A stretch of DNA of 64,000 bases from CAZOOA01 sp964581355 (lineage in GTDB: Bacteria; Bacillota; Dethiobacteria; DTU022; UBA8154): the NCBI GenBank assembly GCA_964581355.1, contig CAZOOA010000004.1, forward strand, positions 26,767 to 90,766, given 5' to 3'. Shown one piece after another: positions 49,937-59,814 of this stretch (positions are counted from its first letter, which is position 1; every line of letters starts with the position of its first letter). The translations under genes and the position numbers were made by a program. The notes beneath the pieces are model-generated. The model saw nothing but the letters and a program-made list of their open reading frames with translations. It was not told the origin of the DNA and searched no databases.

Positions 49937-51424
49937 CTATACTTTTTCTTTAAGCATATCCCTTAAATACTGGCCACTGATTCTTTCTTTTTGCAGCAGG
50001 TATTCGGATACATCTAGAATGGTTTCCTTGTATTTAAGCACCAGTTCCCTTACCCTTGACTCCTGTTCGTTCATTATTTCTTTTATGCTTTCGTGCAAAA
50101 TGTTGCCAGGAAGATCTTTTATGCTGACTATCCCCAGTGAAGACATGCCGGAATCAATGATTCTTTTAGCCAGGTTTACAGCTTGTTGGAAATCATCTGC
50201 CGCGCCGGTGCTTCGGTTGCCCAGTATCTCTTCCTCTGTGATTGCCCCACCCAACAAGATGGCAATCTGTCCATCGATATGCTCCCGGGTATGGATATAG
50301 GTATCTTTTTCTGGAAGCTGCCTGATATAGCCCATGGCTTTGCCCCGGGGAATAATTGTAATGGTCGAGATGGAGTGGGGGCGAATGCATTCACTGACCA
50401 GCGCATGCCCCGTTTCATGAAGTGCTATTCGCCTGTACTCTTCTTTTCCTGGACTTCGTTCAATTTTTTCTCCCAGGATTACTTTATCAATGGCTTCACT
50501 AAAATGTTTTTTGGTCAGGTTGCTGGACTTTTCGCGCAGTGCAGATATAGCTGCTTCATTGGTCAAGTTCTCCAGGTGGGCTCCTGAAAAACCAAAGGTT
50601 TCTGAGGCAGTCTCCCGTAAATCAACGGAAGGATCCAGGGGTTTATTTTTGGCATGGAGTGTGAGAATCTGCAATCTGCCTTCCAGGTCGGGAAGGTCCA
50701 CCTGGACAATACGGTCAAAGCGTCCCGGCCTTAGAAGGGCATCATCCAGCAGGTCAGCCCTGTTAGTTGCACCAATCAACAGTATATGCACCTGCTCATT
50801 TACACCCAGGCCGTCCATTTCCACCAGGAGTTGGTTCACCGTTTGTTCCATTTCTTTATGTGAAGTGTTGGAATTACCCCTTTTACCGCCTAAAATATCG
50901 ATTTCATCAATAAAAACGATCGCGCTGTTTTTCCCGTTTTTCCTGGCAGTTGTCTTGGCCTGGTTGAACAACTGTCTTACCCTTTGTGCTCCAACTCCTG
51001 CATACATTTCCACAAACTCGCTGCCCGCTGCAGATATAAACTCGGAGTCGGTATAAGAAGCAGCAGCTTTAGCCAGTAGCGTCTTCCCTGTGCCAGGTGG
51101 TCCCGATAATAAAATCCCTTTAATAGGCCGAATGCCCAGCTTTTGGATGATTTGCGGTTTTTTTATAAAATCCAGTGATTCCAGCAACTCTCGTTTCGCC
51201 GTTGCCTGTCCCCCGACATCCTCAAAAGAAATGTTTGTCCCTGCTTTTTCACTGCTGATCTTATTGGGGACAAATTGTTTTACACCTCCACGCAAATCAA
51301 TCATTTTATAAAGAAAGAAAAACAACCCTATCAATAACAAAACCGGGTAAATATTATATCCTGCCCAAATTAGTCCTACTACTACCCCCAGCGTAATGCC
51401 GGTAGCTACTTCTTTTATCATCAT
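49937..51424 (-). CDS. Short FtsH-like AAA+ zinc protease
   Basis: 495 aa, clearly shorter than FtsH (about 600-650). One or two hydrophobic segments near residues 6-41 replace the usual two helices and extracytoplasmic domain. The AAA module has Walker A GPPGTGKT (108-115), Walker B IVFIDEID (about 169-176) and SRH region RPGRFDR. The peptidase domain keeps HETGH (336-340, the HEXXH zinc motif) and a later STGAADD segment with the third ligand. It should unfold and degrade membrane or soluble substrates. It is divergent from housekeeping FtsH, which is expected elsewhere in the genome. A lineage-specific paralogue is the best reading. Confidence 0.83.
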   Translation of the reverse strand: MMIKEVATGITLGVVVGLIWAGYNIYPVLLLIGLFFFLYKMIDLRGGVKQFVPNKISSEKAGTNISFEDVGGQATAKRELLESLDFIKKPQIIQKLGIRPIKGILLSGPPGTGKTLLAKAAASYTDSEFISAAGSEFVEMYAGVGAQRVRQLFNQAKTTARKNGKNSAIVFIDEIDILGGKRGNSNTSHKEMEQTVNQLLVEMDGLGVNEQVHILLIGATNRADLLDDALLRPGRFDRIVQVDLPDLEGRLQILTLHAKNKPLDPSVDLRETASETFGFSGAHLENLTNEAAISALREKSSNLTKKHFSEAIDKVILGEKIERSPGKEEYRRIALHETGHALVSECIRPHSISTITIIPRGKAMGYIRQLPEKDTYIHTREHIDGQIAILLGGAITEEEILGNRSTGAADDFQQAVNLAKRIIDSGMSSLGIVSIKDLPGNILHESIKEIMNEQESRVRELVLKYKETILDVSEYLLQKERISGQYLRDMLKEKV

Positions 51425-51527
51425 CTACCCTCCAGGGTAAGTCGGAAATACTATTTTAGCTCTTAAAAAGTTCCCATGTGTCTCAAAATGGAAAAATCCT
51501 TTATTGTAGCTCGTAACAGCCCGAGTG

Positions 51528-52076
51528 TTAACAGGCACTTTCCGTGCGGATAATTGGTATAACGAGATGCATTACCTCTTCCTTTGATTCCAACTGAAAA
51601 TAAATATACTGCTGGTCTACCCAGAGATCATAAGATAATACCCGATCATCTTCTGTTAACATGGAAATCAGCGCTTCATACATACGGCTATAACTACCTG
51701 TCCTTTCACCCTCATAAAGGTGGTAATGGATTTCTTGATAAGCATGCTTCATCTCTTTTGTTTTCCAGTTGCTGCTCAAATAAAGCCTGTAATTGCCTTT
51801 ACCAAGAACTGAAGAGAGTGAATTGTCCAGTTGGTTGTACGTTTCCGGCAAATTTTCCACCTTGGCCAGGTTAACACTGATAGCGTGGACTTTCCCTTCT
51901 TCTGGACAAGTCTTTTTACCCATCTCTACATTGACTACCCCCTCTATTTCTCCCAGGGTTTCCAGCAGGGGGGACTGGATCAGGTGTTGCTGGCGCCAAG
52001 CATAAAGGCCATACAGACCGGCCAAAGTAAGAGTCAATGCAACCAGCATTACTGTCCACTTAAAGTTAGTTAACAT
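51528..52076 (-). CDS. Hypothetical membrane-anchored protein
   Basis: 182 aa from the ATG at 52076, with AGGATGATAATT upstream. A single N-terminal membrane helix (about residues 5-26) leads to an extracytoplasmic or cytoplasmic domain of about 150 aa with mixed alpha-beta composition. The sequence GYLEIEGVVNVEMG-like start of that domain suggests a small ACT/HMA-like fold, but no family is claimed. It lies just after the FtsH-like gene in transcription order, with 100 bases between, and before pgsA. It belongs to the same inserted group. Confidence 0.6.
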   Translation of the reverse strand: MLTNFKWTVMLVALTLTLAGLYGLYAWRQQHLIQSPLLETLGEIEGVVNVEMGKKTCPEEGKVHAISVNLAKVENLPETYNQLDNSLSSVLGKGNYRLYLSSNWKTKEMKHAYQEIHYHLYEGERTGSYSRMYEALISMLTEDDRVLSYDLWVDQQYIYFQLESKEEVMHLVIPIIRTESAC

Positions 52077-52169
52077 AATTATCATCCTGCCTGCAACTAG
52101 AATACTTTCATATCATACATGCTTTGTTTACATAACGCCACTATAGGGATTATAACAAACTCCCTGCTT

Positions 52170-52212
52170 TAAAACAATAAAAAACCCTTTCCTCTTTTTA
52201 TGAAAGGGTTTG
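52170..52212 (-). terminator. Terminator after pgsA
   Basis: On the minus strand AAACCCTTTC...GAAAGGGTTT is followed by TTTTATTGTTTT. It lies about 100 bases past the pgsA stop and ends the long tepA-to-pgsA-side minus-strand unit. Confidence 0.85.
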
Positions 52213-52309
52213 GTAATAATATCCTGCCAGGATTTTGCGCTGCTCCACTCTATGATAGCCCCATCTTCCAATAAAAACCGTTTTGGTTTAGGAAAGCTTC
52301 GACATATTA

Positions 52310-52897
52310 TTACCGGATTTTGATCAAATTTTTATTCTGGTAGAAATAGTAAAACCCGGAGATAACCGTTAATATAACAGCAATTAACAGGGAAGAATAA
52401 GCAATAACTGAGGCTGGGTAAACATCAATTAAAACTCTTAACCAGTTTGCTCCCGGATAAATGTCAGCTTTTAAGGCCATTTCTATAATAATTGCAACAA
52501 TCATGACTATCTGGGCAACAGTCTTTAGTTTGCCCCACTTGTTTGCTGTCAGAACAACTCCTTCTGCTGCAGCAATCAGGCGCAGTCCTGTAACTGCAAA
52601 TTCCCGCCCAATAATTAAAAAGGCGATCCAGGGGCTTAGGGTGCCTAATGCTACCAGTGAAATCATAGCTGCAGTAATCAACAACTTGTCCGCCAAGGGG
52701 TCCATCAACTTCCCCAGGCGGGTCACGTCCTTATTCTTGCGGGCAATATAACCGTCCAGGCTATCAGTAAGAGCCGCAAAGACGAAAATCAAAGCAGCCC
52801 ATATTTCACCGTACGGAATAACCCGCACCAGCAAAAAAACCATAAAAACGGGAACAAGCACAATTCGAAACAAGGTAATTTTATTTGCCAGGTTCAT
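52310..52897 (-). CDS. pgsA: CDP-diacylglycerol-glycerol-3-phosphate 3-phosphatidyltransferase
   Basis: 195 aa membrane enzyme. The CDP-alcohol motif D-x2-DG-x2-AR-x8-G-x3-D-x3-D is present around residues 45-73 (DSLDGYIARKNKD and LGKLMDPLAD). It makes phosphatidylglycerol phosphate, the precursor of phosphatidylglycerol. About five membrane helices are predicted. The gene overlaps rimO by 4 bases (ATGA-type) and is followed by a terminator. Confidence 0.95.
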   Translation of the reverse strand: MNLANKITLFRIVLVPVFMVFLLVRVIPYGEIWAALIFVFAALTDSLDGYIARKNKDVTRLGKLMDPLADKLLITAAMISLVALGTLSPWIAFLIIGREFAVTGLRLIAAAEGVVLTANKWGKLKTVAQIVMIVAIIIEMALKADIYPGANWLRVLIDVYPASVIAYSSLLIAVILTVISGFYYFYQNKNLIKIR

Positions 52898-54228
52898 ACC
52901 GTAATCTCCCCAATAAAATCATAAGACCCAATCCCTGTAATCGTAACCGGGATAAAATCTCCAGGCCTGACCCTACCCTTACTCTTGATAATAACTTTAC
53001 CATCCACCTCTGGAGCTTGCGAGTAAAGCCGGCCATAGGCTTTCTTTTGTCCATTGTTACAGGAATCAACTAGAACAGGAAAGGTTTTACCCAGCGATTG
53101 CCTGTTTAAGGACTTGGAAATGGCCTTCTGCTGCTGCATTATTTTGTCAAGCCGCATTTCGGAAACTGCCTTGCTGACCCTGGGAAAGTGCTGAAAGGAG
53201 CGGGTACCCCTTTCCGGAGAGAAGACAAAACCTCCCAGCCTGTCGAAGGGATGCTGACACAAAAAATCCAGCAGGTCATTAAAATCCTGTTCACTTTCTC
53301 CCGGATAACCTGTCATAACAGTTGTCCGTAAAGCCATCCCCGGGACTCCCTCCCGCAGACGATGATACGTCCTGCTCAAATCCTCCCGCGTTAACTTCCT
53401 GCCCATTAAGCGTAAGATCTTGCTGTTGCTATGCTGTATCGGCATGTCAAGATAGCTACATAGAACCGGTTCTTTCGCCATCAGGTTGATGATCTCATCA
53501 CTAATGCGTGCCGGATGGGCATAAAGAAGGCGAACCCAACGGATTGTGGTGAGCGAAGCGAGCAGGTGCTTCAAAAGCCCTGGCAGAGACGGTGCCCCAT
53601 ATAAGTCGGAACCGTATAGGGTAATATCCTGGCCGATAAGATTAATTTCCCGGGCACCTAATTTTTCCACAGCTTGAATTTCGGAAATAATATCTTCCAT
53701 GGACCTGCTCCGGAGAGGACCACGGATAGAGGGAATTAAACAGTAATTACAATGATTGGCACACCCATCTGCAATCTTTATGTTCACACTATGGGGATTT
53801 GTGGTTAAAAAACGCCGGAGACCTCTTTGAAACTCATCGGGATTTCCTTTTTGAACGGGAGAGGAGGCAATTTTTCCGATTAGCTCCGGGATTTTATGCA
53901 TCCTATCGACGGGAACAGTCAGATCAACATCCGGGAGTTCAAGCCGACCTCTACCAAACTCCTTGATATACTGGGCCAAGCATCCTATTACAACCACTTT
54001 ATTCATTTTGTTGCTTTTAATTTTTTTGGCTCTGGTAAACTGTTTAATTGTCTCCAGCGCTTCCTTCCGGGCTTCCCTGAGAAAAGCACAAGTATTAATA
54101 ATCACAAAATCTGGATTATTTTGCTCCGGTATAAGTTGAAATCCCCGGCCGATAAGTTCACCAATGATATTTTCTGAATCAATCCGGTTTTTTTCGCATC
54201 CCAAGGATACAAAGCTAAATTCTTTCAT
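52894..54228 (-). CDS. rimO: Ribosomal protein S12 methylthiotransferase
   Basis: 444 aa radical SAM enzyme. The N-terminal UPF0004 domain has cysteines in GCEKNRID, NTCAF and GCLAQ that hold an auxiliary 4Fe-4S cluster. The radical SAM motif CANHCNYC (about 153-160) binds the second cluster, and a TRAM domain (about 375-440) ends the chain. It methylthiolates aspartate 89 of ribosomal protein S12. It overlaps pgsA by 4 bases. AAGGAAC lies upstream of the ATG. Confidence 0.96.
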   Translation of the reverse strand: MKEFSFVSLGCEKNRIDSENIIGELIGRGFQLIPEQNNPDFVIINTCAFLREARKEALETIKQFTRAKKIKSNKMNKVVVIGCLAQYIKEFGRGRLELPDVDLTVPVDRMHKIPELIGKIASSPVQKGNPDEFQRGLRRFLTTNPHSVNIKIADGCANHCNYCLIPSIRGPLRSRSMEDIISEIQAVEKLGAREINLIGQDITLYGSDLYGAPSLPGLLKHLLASLTTIRWVRLLYAHPARISDEIINLMAKEPVLCSYLDMPIQHSNSKILRLMGRKLTREDLSRTYHRLREGVPGMALRTTVMTGYPGESEQDFNDLLDFLCQHPFDRLGGFVFSPERGTRSFQHFPRVSKAVSEMRLDKIMQQQKAISKSLNRQSLGKTFPVLVDSCNNGQKKAYGRLYSQAPEVDGKVIIKSKGRVRPGDFIPVTITGIGSYDFIGEITV

Positions 54229-54299
54229 TAATTGTTCCTTCTGCTTTTTACCATATTTTTAAGTATATTATATCGCAATGGACTGTGTCAAAACCCAAA

Positions 54300-55166
54300 T
54301 TAATTTGTTTCAAGAACAACATATACGGGAGAACCGAGATCTTTGATGCTTTCGACTTCCATTCCATTTACGGTAATGCGAGCTCCTGCAGGATAGCCCA
54401 GCCTTATCCTGGTTTTGCTGCCATCACCGATACTTAGTGTCTCTCCCGGGCCAAAATTTTTTTCTTCAATTTTTTGGTCGTCTTGAAAAACCTGGACCCA
54501 GCACCTGGATGAAAATTCGAATTCAATTTTTTTCTCCTCCACACCTTGCAGGGAGTAAATATGTTCTCCACCATCCTGGGAAATAAGGGTTAACTCCTTT
54601 TGGGGTTCCGTATAAATGTCGTTTTCCTCTGTCTCGTTGTCATAGTCCTCATTTTCCAGGTTGTTTTCATCCACTATGTCCAGATCTTCACCGGTTCTTT
54701 CTTCATTTTCTTCATTATCTTCGATGATTTCATTATTATAAGGAATTGCTGTTTCCGGTCTTGAACTCTGTTGATGGTGATACCAGAAACCTCCGGCAAC
54801 AATTAAACCCAACAACAGCACCCAGACGAAAGCAGCCATCGGGAAGGGCTTTCTTTCTTTACTGACAAAACGGGGTTTACCTTCCTCTGAGAGAACACTT
54901 TTTTCTTTTTTTTCGTCATCAATCATTTCATACTGCTTATTTGCTTCCTCAAACAACTCCGCGATCTCCTGGGCCTCCATGCCAATTGCTTCCGCATAAT
55001 TCTTGAGCGCACCTTTGACATAAACCTTCCCTGCAAAAGGAGTAAAATCGCCCTCTTCCAGTGATTTTAAATATTTTTCCTGGATTTTCGTTTCCCTGCT
55101 AACTTCATCCAGGCTTATTCCCTTTTGTTCACGAGTTTCACGCAGTAATGCCCCGATTTCTTTCAA
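54300..55166 (-). CDS. RodZ-like HTH membrane protein
   Basis: 288 aa. An N-terminal helix-turn-helix of the XRE/HTH_25 type (about residues 5-70), a highly charged linker, one membrane helix (about 111-130), an acidic region (about 140-185, EENEERTGED) and a C-terminal beta domain of the DUF4115/RodZ type (about 195-285). RodZ links the MreB cytoskeleton to cell-wall synthesis; in Firmicutes it is encoded near pgsA-rimO (YmfM). The start TTG at 55166 follows GGGGGGAG closely. Confidence 0.83.
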   Translation of the reverse strand: MKEIGALLRETREQKGISLDEVSRETKIQEKYLKSLEEGDFTPFAGKVYVKGALKNYAEAIGMEAQEIAELFEEANKQYEMIDDEKKEKSVLSEEGKPRFVSKERKPFPMAAFVWVLLLGLIVAGGFWYHHQQSSRPETAIPYNNEIIEDNEENEERTGEDLDIVDENNLENEDYDNETEENDIYTEPQKELTLISQDGGEHIYSLQGVEEKKIEFEFSSRCWVQVFQDDQKIEEKNFGPGETLSIGDGSKTRIRLGYPAGARITVNGMEVESIKDLGSPVYVVLETN

Positions 55167-55225
55167 CTTGCTCCCCCCTTCATCTAAAACTGATACAGAT
55201 TCTTATTTCAAGCTTAGCTTAAAGC

Positions 55226-57571
55226 TTACTCCAAGTCAAACTTTTCTTTTATCATCGACATTGCCTTTTCCTGGCTAACCAGAACCCTTCTGGGTTTGCT
55301 TCCTTCATGCTGCCCCACAATGCCCAGCCTCTCCAGGTCATCCATCAAACGGGCCGCCCTGGTATATCCCACCCTAAACCTTCTTTGAATCAAAGATATG
55401 GAAGCCTGGCCAGAGTGCAGGACAAGCTCAGCTACTTCAGTCAGCAAGGGATCCAACTCATCTTTTTCTCCAGCTCGTTCAGTAACTTCTTCTTCAAAAA
55501 AAGACTGCTGGTAAACAGGGCTTTCCTGCTGCTTGATAAATTCAACAATCTTAAAGATATCCTGTTCGCTAATAAAGGCCCCCTGAACTCGCTGTGACTT
55601 GTTGGAACCAATGGGGTGATAGAGCATGTCCCCCCTTCCCAGCAGCTTTTCTGCACCCCCCATATCCAGTATAGTCCGGGAGTCAGTTGCAGAAGAAACA
55701 GCAAAAGCAATGCGGGAGGTTATATTTGCTTTAATCAATCCTGTAATCACATCCACAGAAGGTCGCTGTGTAGCAATCACCAGGTGGATCCCCGCCGCCC
55801 TGGACATTTGAGATAAGCGGACAATGGAGTCTTCAACTTCTGAAGGCGCAACCATCATCAGATCAGCCAGTTCATCTATTAAGACGATAATGAAAGGTAG
55901 GGGGTTCCCTTCCATTTCTTCATCACTGGCAAAAAGTTCGTTATATTTGGTAATATCCCTTACTCCCTCCCGGGCAAAAAGGTCATACCGTCTTTCCATT
56001 TCCTTGGTCATATTTTTTAAAGCCAAAGAGGCCTTTTTTGGTTCTGTAATCACCGGTGAAATGAGGTGAGGAATTCCATTATAGACATTCAATTCGACCA
56101 CCTTGGGGTCAATTAACAGAAATTTTACCAACCAGGGATCGGCTTTCAGCAGGACGCTGCAGATGATTGAATTAATGCAGACACTTTTGCCTGAACCGGT
56201 AGACCCGGCAACCAGTAAATGGGGCATTTTTAACAAGTCGGCAAAAACAGGTACACCCGTTATATCTTTCCCCAGACCTACAGTTAAGGGTGATGAAAAG
56301 CTATAAAAATTGGAATCTTCCAGGACTTCCCTTAAATAGACCAGGGAGATAATTTTATTGGGCACTTCAATGCCAACTGCTTGCTTGCCTGGAATAGGAG
56401 CTTCAATCCGAACATCAGAAGCGGCCAAGTTTAATGCCAGGTCATCACTTAAACTTAAGATTTTGCTTACTTTGACACCTGTTTCCGGTTGTACTTCAAA
56501 ACGGGTCACTGCAGGGCCCGATTGAACCTCTTTGATTTTGGCCTTAACCCCAAAGCTGGCAAAGGTGGATTCCAATGCCTTGGCCCGTTCCTGGGTTATT
56601 TTTTGCTGCTGCTGGTCACGCAGGCGGTTTACTTTTGTCAAGAGCTCAAGGGGTGGCAGCTTGTAATCTTCAAAAGGCGGTTTTTCGCCGGAAAGCTGGG
56701 CCAGGCCTTCCGAATAACCCTGTTTATCTTGCTCCTGTCCCGTTATTTGCTGCTGTACAGCAGGCCCTTCCCTTGCCGGGCGTTCATTTTCATGACCCAT
56801 GTCATCGTGGCTTTGTTCTTCGACCTGCATCTCACTGTATTCCAGGGGTTGTTCAAATGATCCCAAGGCATCGTCAGCTTCAACCATAATCTTATACGGC
56901 TCTGTTTCCTGCCTGTCCTGGACGGCAGCTTTAGTCCTATATGCTTTTTCTTTGCCCGAGGAAATAACATTTTTTAAGTTTCCGACCCCGAAAAGAAACA
57001 AGGATTTTAATGATTTATAGAAAGGTTTTAAAATGTCAAAAATTGAGCTGTTTGTAATCATCAGCAGCGCAACGATGCCCAGCACCACCGTAACAATATA
57101 ACTGCCCAGGTCACGAAAAAGAAAAAAGAAACCGGTGGACAAAAGGGCCCCGATTGTTCCTCCACCTGAACCATCCATGCCCAGCCAGAGCATATACCGA
57201 TATAACTCCGAACCAGGAATGTCGTTAACTCCCGGCATCACTGCTCTAAGGTGGAGAGTAATGGTTAACAGCAGGAAGATAATGGCCAGCCCGACCAGGC
57301 GCCTTGTTAAATTTTCAATATCCCGGGGCCATAAATAGGCAAATGCAGAAACCGCCAGTAAAAAAGGCAATACCAGCGCTGCATCACCTAGCAGGACACG
57401 AAAAGCAATGTCCAGGATACGGCCTAAAAAGCCCGTTTGTTCAGTAAATTGCAGGCCGGCAAAAAGAAAGACGGCGGCACCGATTACTGCTATGGCTTTG
57501 AGTTGCCTGGTCATGTTGACGTCATGTATCTTTTTTTTTGTTGTTTTCTTTTTGTTTTTCTGAGCAGACAT
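55226..57571 (-). CDS. DNA translocase FtsK/SpoIIIE
   Basis: 781 aa. Four N-terminal membrane helices (about residues 25-180) anchor the pump. After a linker, the motor (about 330-690) has Walker A GSTGSGKS (about 445-452), Walker B IVLIDELADL, and a C-terminal gamma domain (about 700-780) with the winged-helix DNA-sorting sequence QASISLIQRRFRVGYTRAARL. It moves chromosomes at division and into the forespore. The gene is among tepA, ylzJ and rodZ, the usual Firmicutes context. Confidence 0.95.
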   Translation of the reverse strand: MSAQKNKKKTTKKKIHDVNMTRQLKAIAVIGAAVFLFAGLQFTEQTGFLGRILDIAFRVLLGDAALVLPFLLAVSAFAYLWPRDIENLTRRLVGLAIIFLLLTITLHLRAVMPGVNDIPGSELYRYMLWLGMDGSGGGTIGALLSTGFFFLFRDLGSYIVTVVLGIVALLMITNSSIFDILKPFYKSLKSLFLFGVGNLKNVISSGKEKAYRTKAAVQDRQETEPYKIMVEADDALGSFEQPLEYSEMQVEEQSHDDMGHENERPAREGPAVQQQITGQEQDKQGYSEGLAQLSGEKPPFEDYKLPPLELLTKVNRLRDQQQQKITQERAKALESTFASFGVKAKIKEVQSGPAVTRFEVQPETGVKVSKILSLSDDLALNLAASDVRIEAPIPGKQAVGIEVPNKIISLVYLREVLEDSNFYSFSSPLTVGLGKDITGVPVFADLLKMPHLLVAGSTGSGKSVCINSIICSVLLKADPWLVKFLLIDPKVVELNVYNGIPHLISPVITEPKKASLALKNMTKEMERRYDLFAREGVRDITKYNELFASDEEMEGNPLPFIIVLIDELADLMMVAPSEVEDSIVRLSQMSRAAGIHLVIATQRPSVDVITGLIKANITSRIAFAVSSATDSRTILDMGGAEKLLGRGDMLYHPIGSNKSQRVQGAFISEQDIFKIVEFIKQQESPVYQQSFFEEEVTERAGEKDELDPLLTEVAELVLHSGQASISLIQRRFRVGYTRAARLMDDLERLGIVGQHEGSKPRRVLVSQEKAMSMIKEKFDLE

Positions 57572-57806
57572 GTATATAACTCCTTAAGGGGTGTTTTCTG
57601 TCTATAACCCGGCAACCGCCTGTACATGAACAGCAAAACCGTTTCAGTTTAAGGGCCTGCCGTGTAAAATCATCAACAGGCCCTGGAAGAAGTGTCCGGT
57701 TATAGAGAATTACATCAGGTTATCATTATCAGGTATCATTAAGAGCTAAATCTGAGCGAATGCCGCTTGGAGCAGCAGCCTGGCTGCTGCTAAGACTGAA
57801 TCCAAG
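57572..57806. other. Spacer between the ftsK and Na/Pi transporter genes
   Basis: 235 bases with two hairpins: GGGCCTG...CAGGCCC (about 57655-57685) and a nearly perfect AGCAGCAGCCAGGCTGCTGCT (57769-57790) without a T-run. They may end the transporter transcript. No gene seen. Confidence 0.5.
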
Positions 57807-58802
57807 CTAAATCTTTTCACGGTCATCTTTGCTATTGTTCTTGATCTTTTTTTTTTTTCCTTCTAATGATTTTAAATTATTTTCACAACGTTTACTTCTA
57901 TCCTCTAACAAATCTGCCCCTCTGTCAAGAAAAGGAAATAAAAATAGAACGCCTGCCAGGTTATAAAAGAAATGTGCATGGGCTATCTGCCTGGGTAATT
58001 CACTGGCTGTCAAGCTGATCAGCTGGATGAATAAGCCCCAAAATGGGATAACCAAGAAAATGGATAAGAGGTTAAACAGCAGGTGGCCTAAAGCTACATA
58101 CCAGGCCGCACGTATTGTTCCGATAGAAGCTACCAGGGCTGTTATGCAGGTGCCAAAATCAGCACCCAAAACGAGGGCTATGGCATCACCTAACTGGAGT
58201 AATTGCAGTTTACCCAGGATAATGACCATGCCAATAGTCACACTACTGCTTTGCAGCACCGCTGCTACTGCAGCGCCACTCACTATGCCGCGCCAGGGCA
58301 CATCAAGACCCTGCAACAGGAGATCCTGAACAAAAACGCTGTTTGAAAGGGGCCTTAAAACTTCACCCAGGATTTCCACGCCGCCCAGGACTACAGCCAG
58401 GCCCAGCAATACTAATCCCCCCGTCTTTCTTCCCCTTAGTTCTTCCAAGATCAACAAGCAGGCTGCCAGGGCAAATAGTGGCTGAACAAAGCAGCGGGCA
58501 TCAAGGGCAAATACTTGTGAAGTTACTGTCGTCCCCAGGTTGGCACCCAGGACAATGCTTAGCCCTTGTTTTAGGCTTATAAACCGACCGTTGATAAAAC
58601 CGATAACAAAAATGGTCACCAGGCTGCTGCTTTGCAAAATAATAGTTGAGAAAAAGCCTGCCAGGACAGCCATCCCTTTATGCGCAGTATTTCGCCTGAT
58701 AAATGAATAAGCCAGTCCTTCCAGATGTCCCTTTAAAGCGAAACTTGTCAGTTTGAGCCCGGAAAACAAGATAAAAAGCCCTGCCGCCAGTCCTGTGATC
58801 AT
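57807..58802 (-). CDS. Na+/Pi cotransporter family protein (NptA-like)
   Basis: 331 aa with about eight membrane helices. The duplicated QSSS motifs ILQSSSLVTIF (about residue 62) and VLQSSSVTIGM (about 200) are typical of Na/Pi cotransporter-II family repeats. It exports or takes up phosphate with sodium. It lacks the C-terminal PhoU domain common in larger members. The ATG at 58802 (CCAGGTG upstream) is preferred to one at 58823 which abuts a weak site. It begins next to the divergent tepA gene. Confidence 0.85.
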   Translation of the reverse strand: MITGLAAGLFILFSGLKLTSFALKGHLEGLAYSFIRRNTAHKGMAVLAGFFSTIILQSSSLVTIFVIGFINGRFISLKQGLSIVLGANLGTTVTSQVFALDARCFVQPLFALAACLLILEELRGRKTGGLVLLGLAVVLGGVEILGEVLRPLSNSVFVQDLLLQGLDVPWRGIVSGAAVAAVLQSSSVTIGMVIILGKLQLLQLGDAIALVLGADFGTCITALVASIGTIRAAWYVALGHLLFNLLSIFLVIPFWGLFIQLISLTASELPRQIAHAHFFYNLAGVLFLFPFLDRGADLLEDRSKRCENNLKSLEGKKKKIKNNSKDDREKI

Positions 58803-59017
58803 TATAAACACCTGGCCACACATCCTTTGCCCGCATTTTCTCCTGGTTCACCAAAGGGTTGCTTACTTTTATCTTATTTAGTTTGCTGGCAATATATCCC
58901 TTCAGAACTGATTGCCTGGTTTGAAGCTAATAAAAATGGCAAAAGAGAAAATACTAATTATAGGGAAGCAAAAAGAAAAGGAATAAGTAAGACTACAACA
59001 AAGCGAGGGAATATCGA

Positions 59018-59779
59018 ATGGATTATGGAGTGATTAAGCCTGCCAGTCACCTGGAAACAAATAGAACAACAAGCTATAGCGATAAGCCTCTGGAACTCCC
59101 TGGCCAGGAACCGGAGACAGTATCTTCCCAAGATTCGCTGAAAACCTTTGGCCAGCTTTCTTTGCCACAGATCACTGAGGATATTTTTACTTTAACAATA
59201 ATCGGACAAATAGAAGGTCACATGATTCTTCCCCCGCAAAATAAGACAACAAAATATGAGCATATTATCCCTCAGCTTATTGCGGTGGAGCAAAACAGCA
59301 AAATCCAGGGAGCGTTAATTATCCTAAATACTGTAGGCGGTGATGTGGAAGCAGGATTAGCCATCGCTGAAATGGTCAATACCATGTCCAAACCAACTGT
59401 ATCTTTGGTTTTGGGTGGTGGCCACTCCATAGGAGTTAATTTGGCAATATCCAGCAAATGGTCGATTATTACTCCTACAGCTACAATGACCATTCACCCC
59501 ATCAGGCTTACCGGGCAGATTATCGGGATCTACCAGTTCTTTGAGTACCTGGACAAAATGCAGGACCGGGTGATCGATTTTGTAGGCACCCATTCTAAAA
59601 TATCCCGGGAAAAATATAAAGAACTAATGTTTAACACCAATCAACTTGGCAGAGATATCGGTACGGTTCTTGTGGGGCAGGAAGCAGTAAACCTGGGTTT
59701 AATTAAACAGGTTGGTGGGCTTTCCGATGCGATCAACAAGCTCAGGGAATTAATAGAAGAACAAAACAATCTGCATTAG
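59018..59779 (+). CDS. tepA: TepA-like ClpP-family serine protease
   Basis: 253 aa, ClpP/SppA crotonase fold. Conserved ILNTVGGDVEAGLAIAEMV (oxyanion region, about residues 107-125) and GGGHSIGVNLAISS (catalytic serine about residue 134). A catalytic histidine lies in MTIHPIRLTG-like context. B. subtilis TepA is a translocation-enhancing protease; here it sits beside ylzJ and ftsK as in other Firmicutes. GAGGG precedes the ATG. It reads on the + strand, opposite ftsK, with ylzJ 35 bases downstream. Confidence 0.9.
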   Translation: MDYGVIKPASHLETNRTTSYSDKPLELPGQEPETVSSQDSLKTFGQLSLPQITEDIFTLTIIGQIEGHMILPPQNKTTKYEHIIPQLIAVEQNSKIQGALIILNTVGGDVEAGLAIAEMVNTMSKPTVSLVLGGGHSIGVNLAISSKWSIITPTATMTIHPIRLTGQIIGIYQFFEYLDKMQDRVIDFVGTHSKISREKYKELMFNTNQLGRDIGTVLVGQEAVNLGLIKQVGGLSDAINKLRELIEEQNNLH

Positions 59780-59814
59780 AAGCAGTCTTATGGTTTTCAA
59801 AGGAGGTTCTACTT

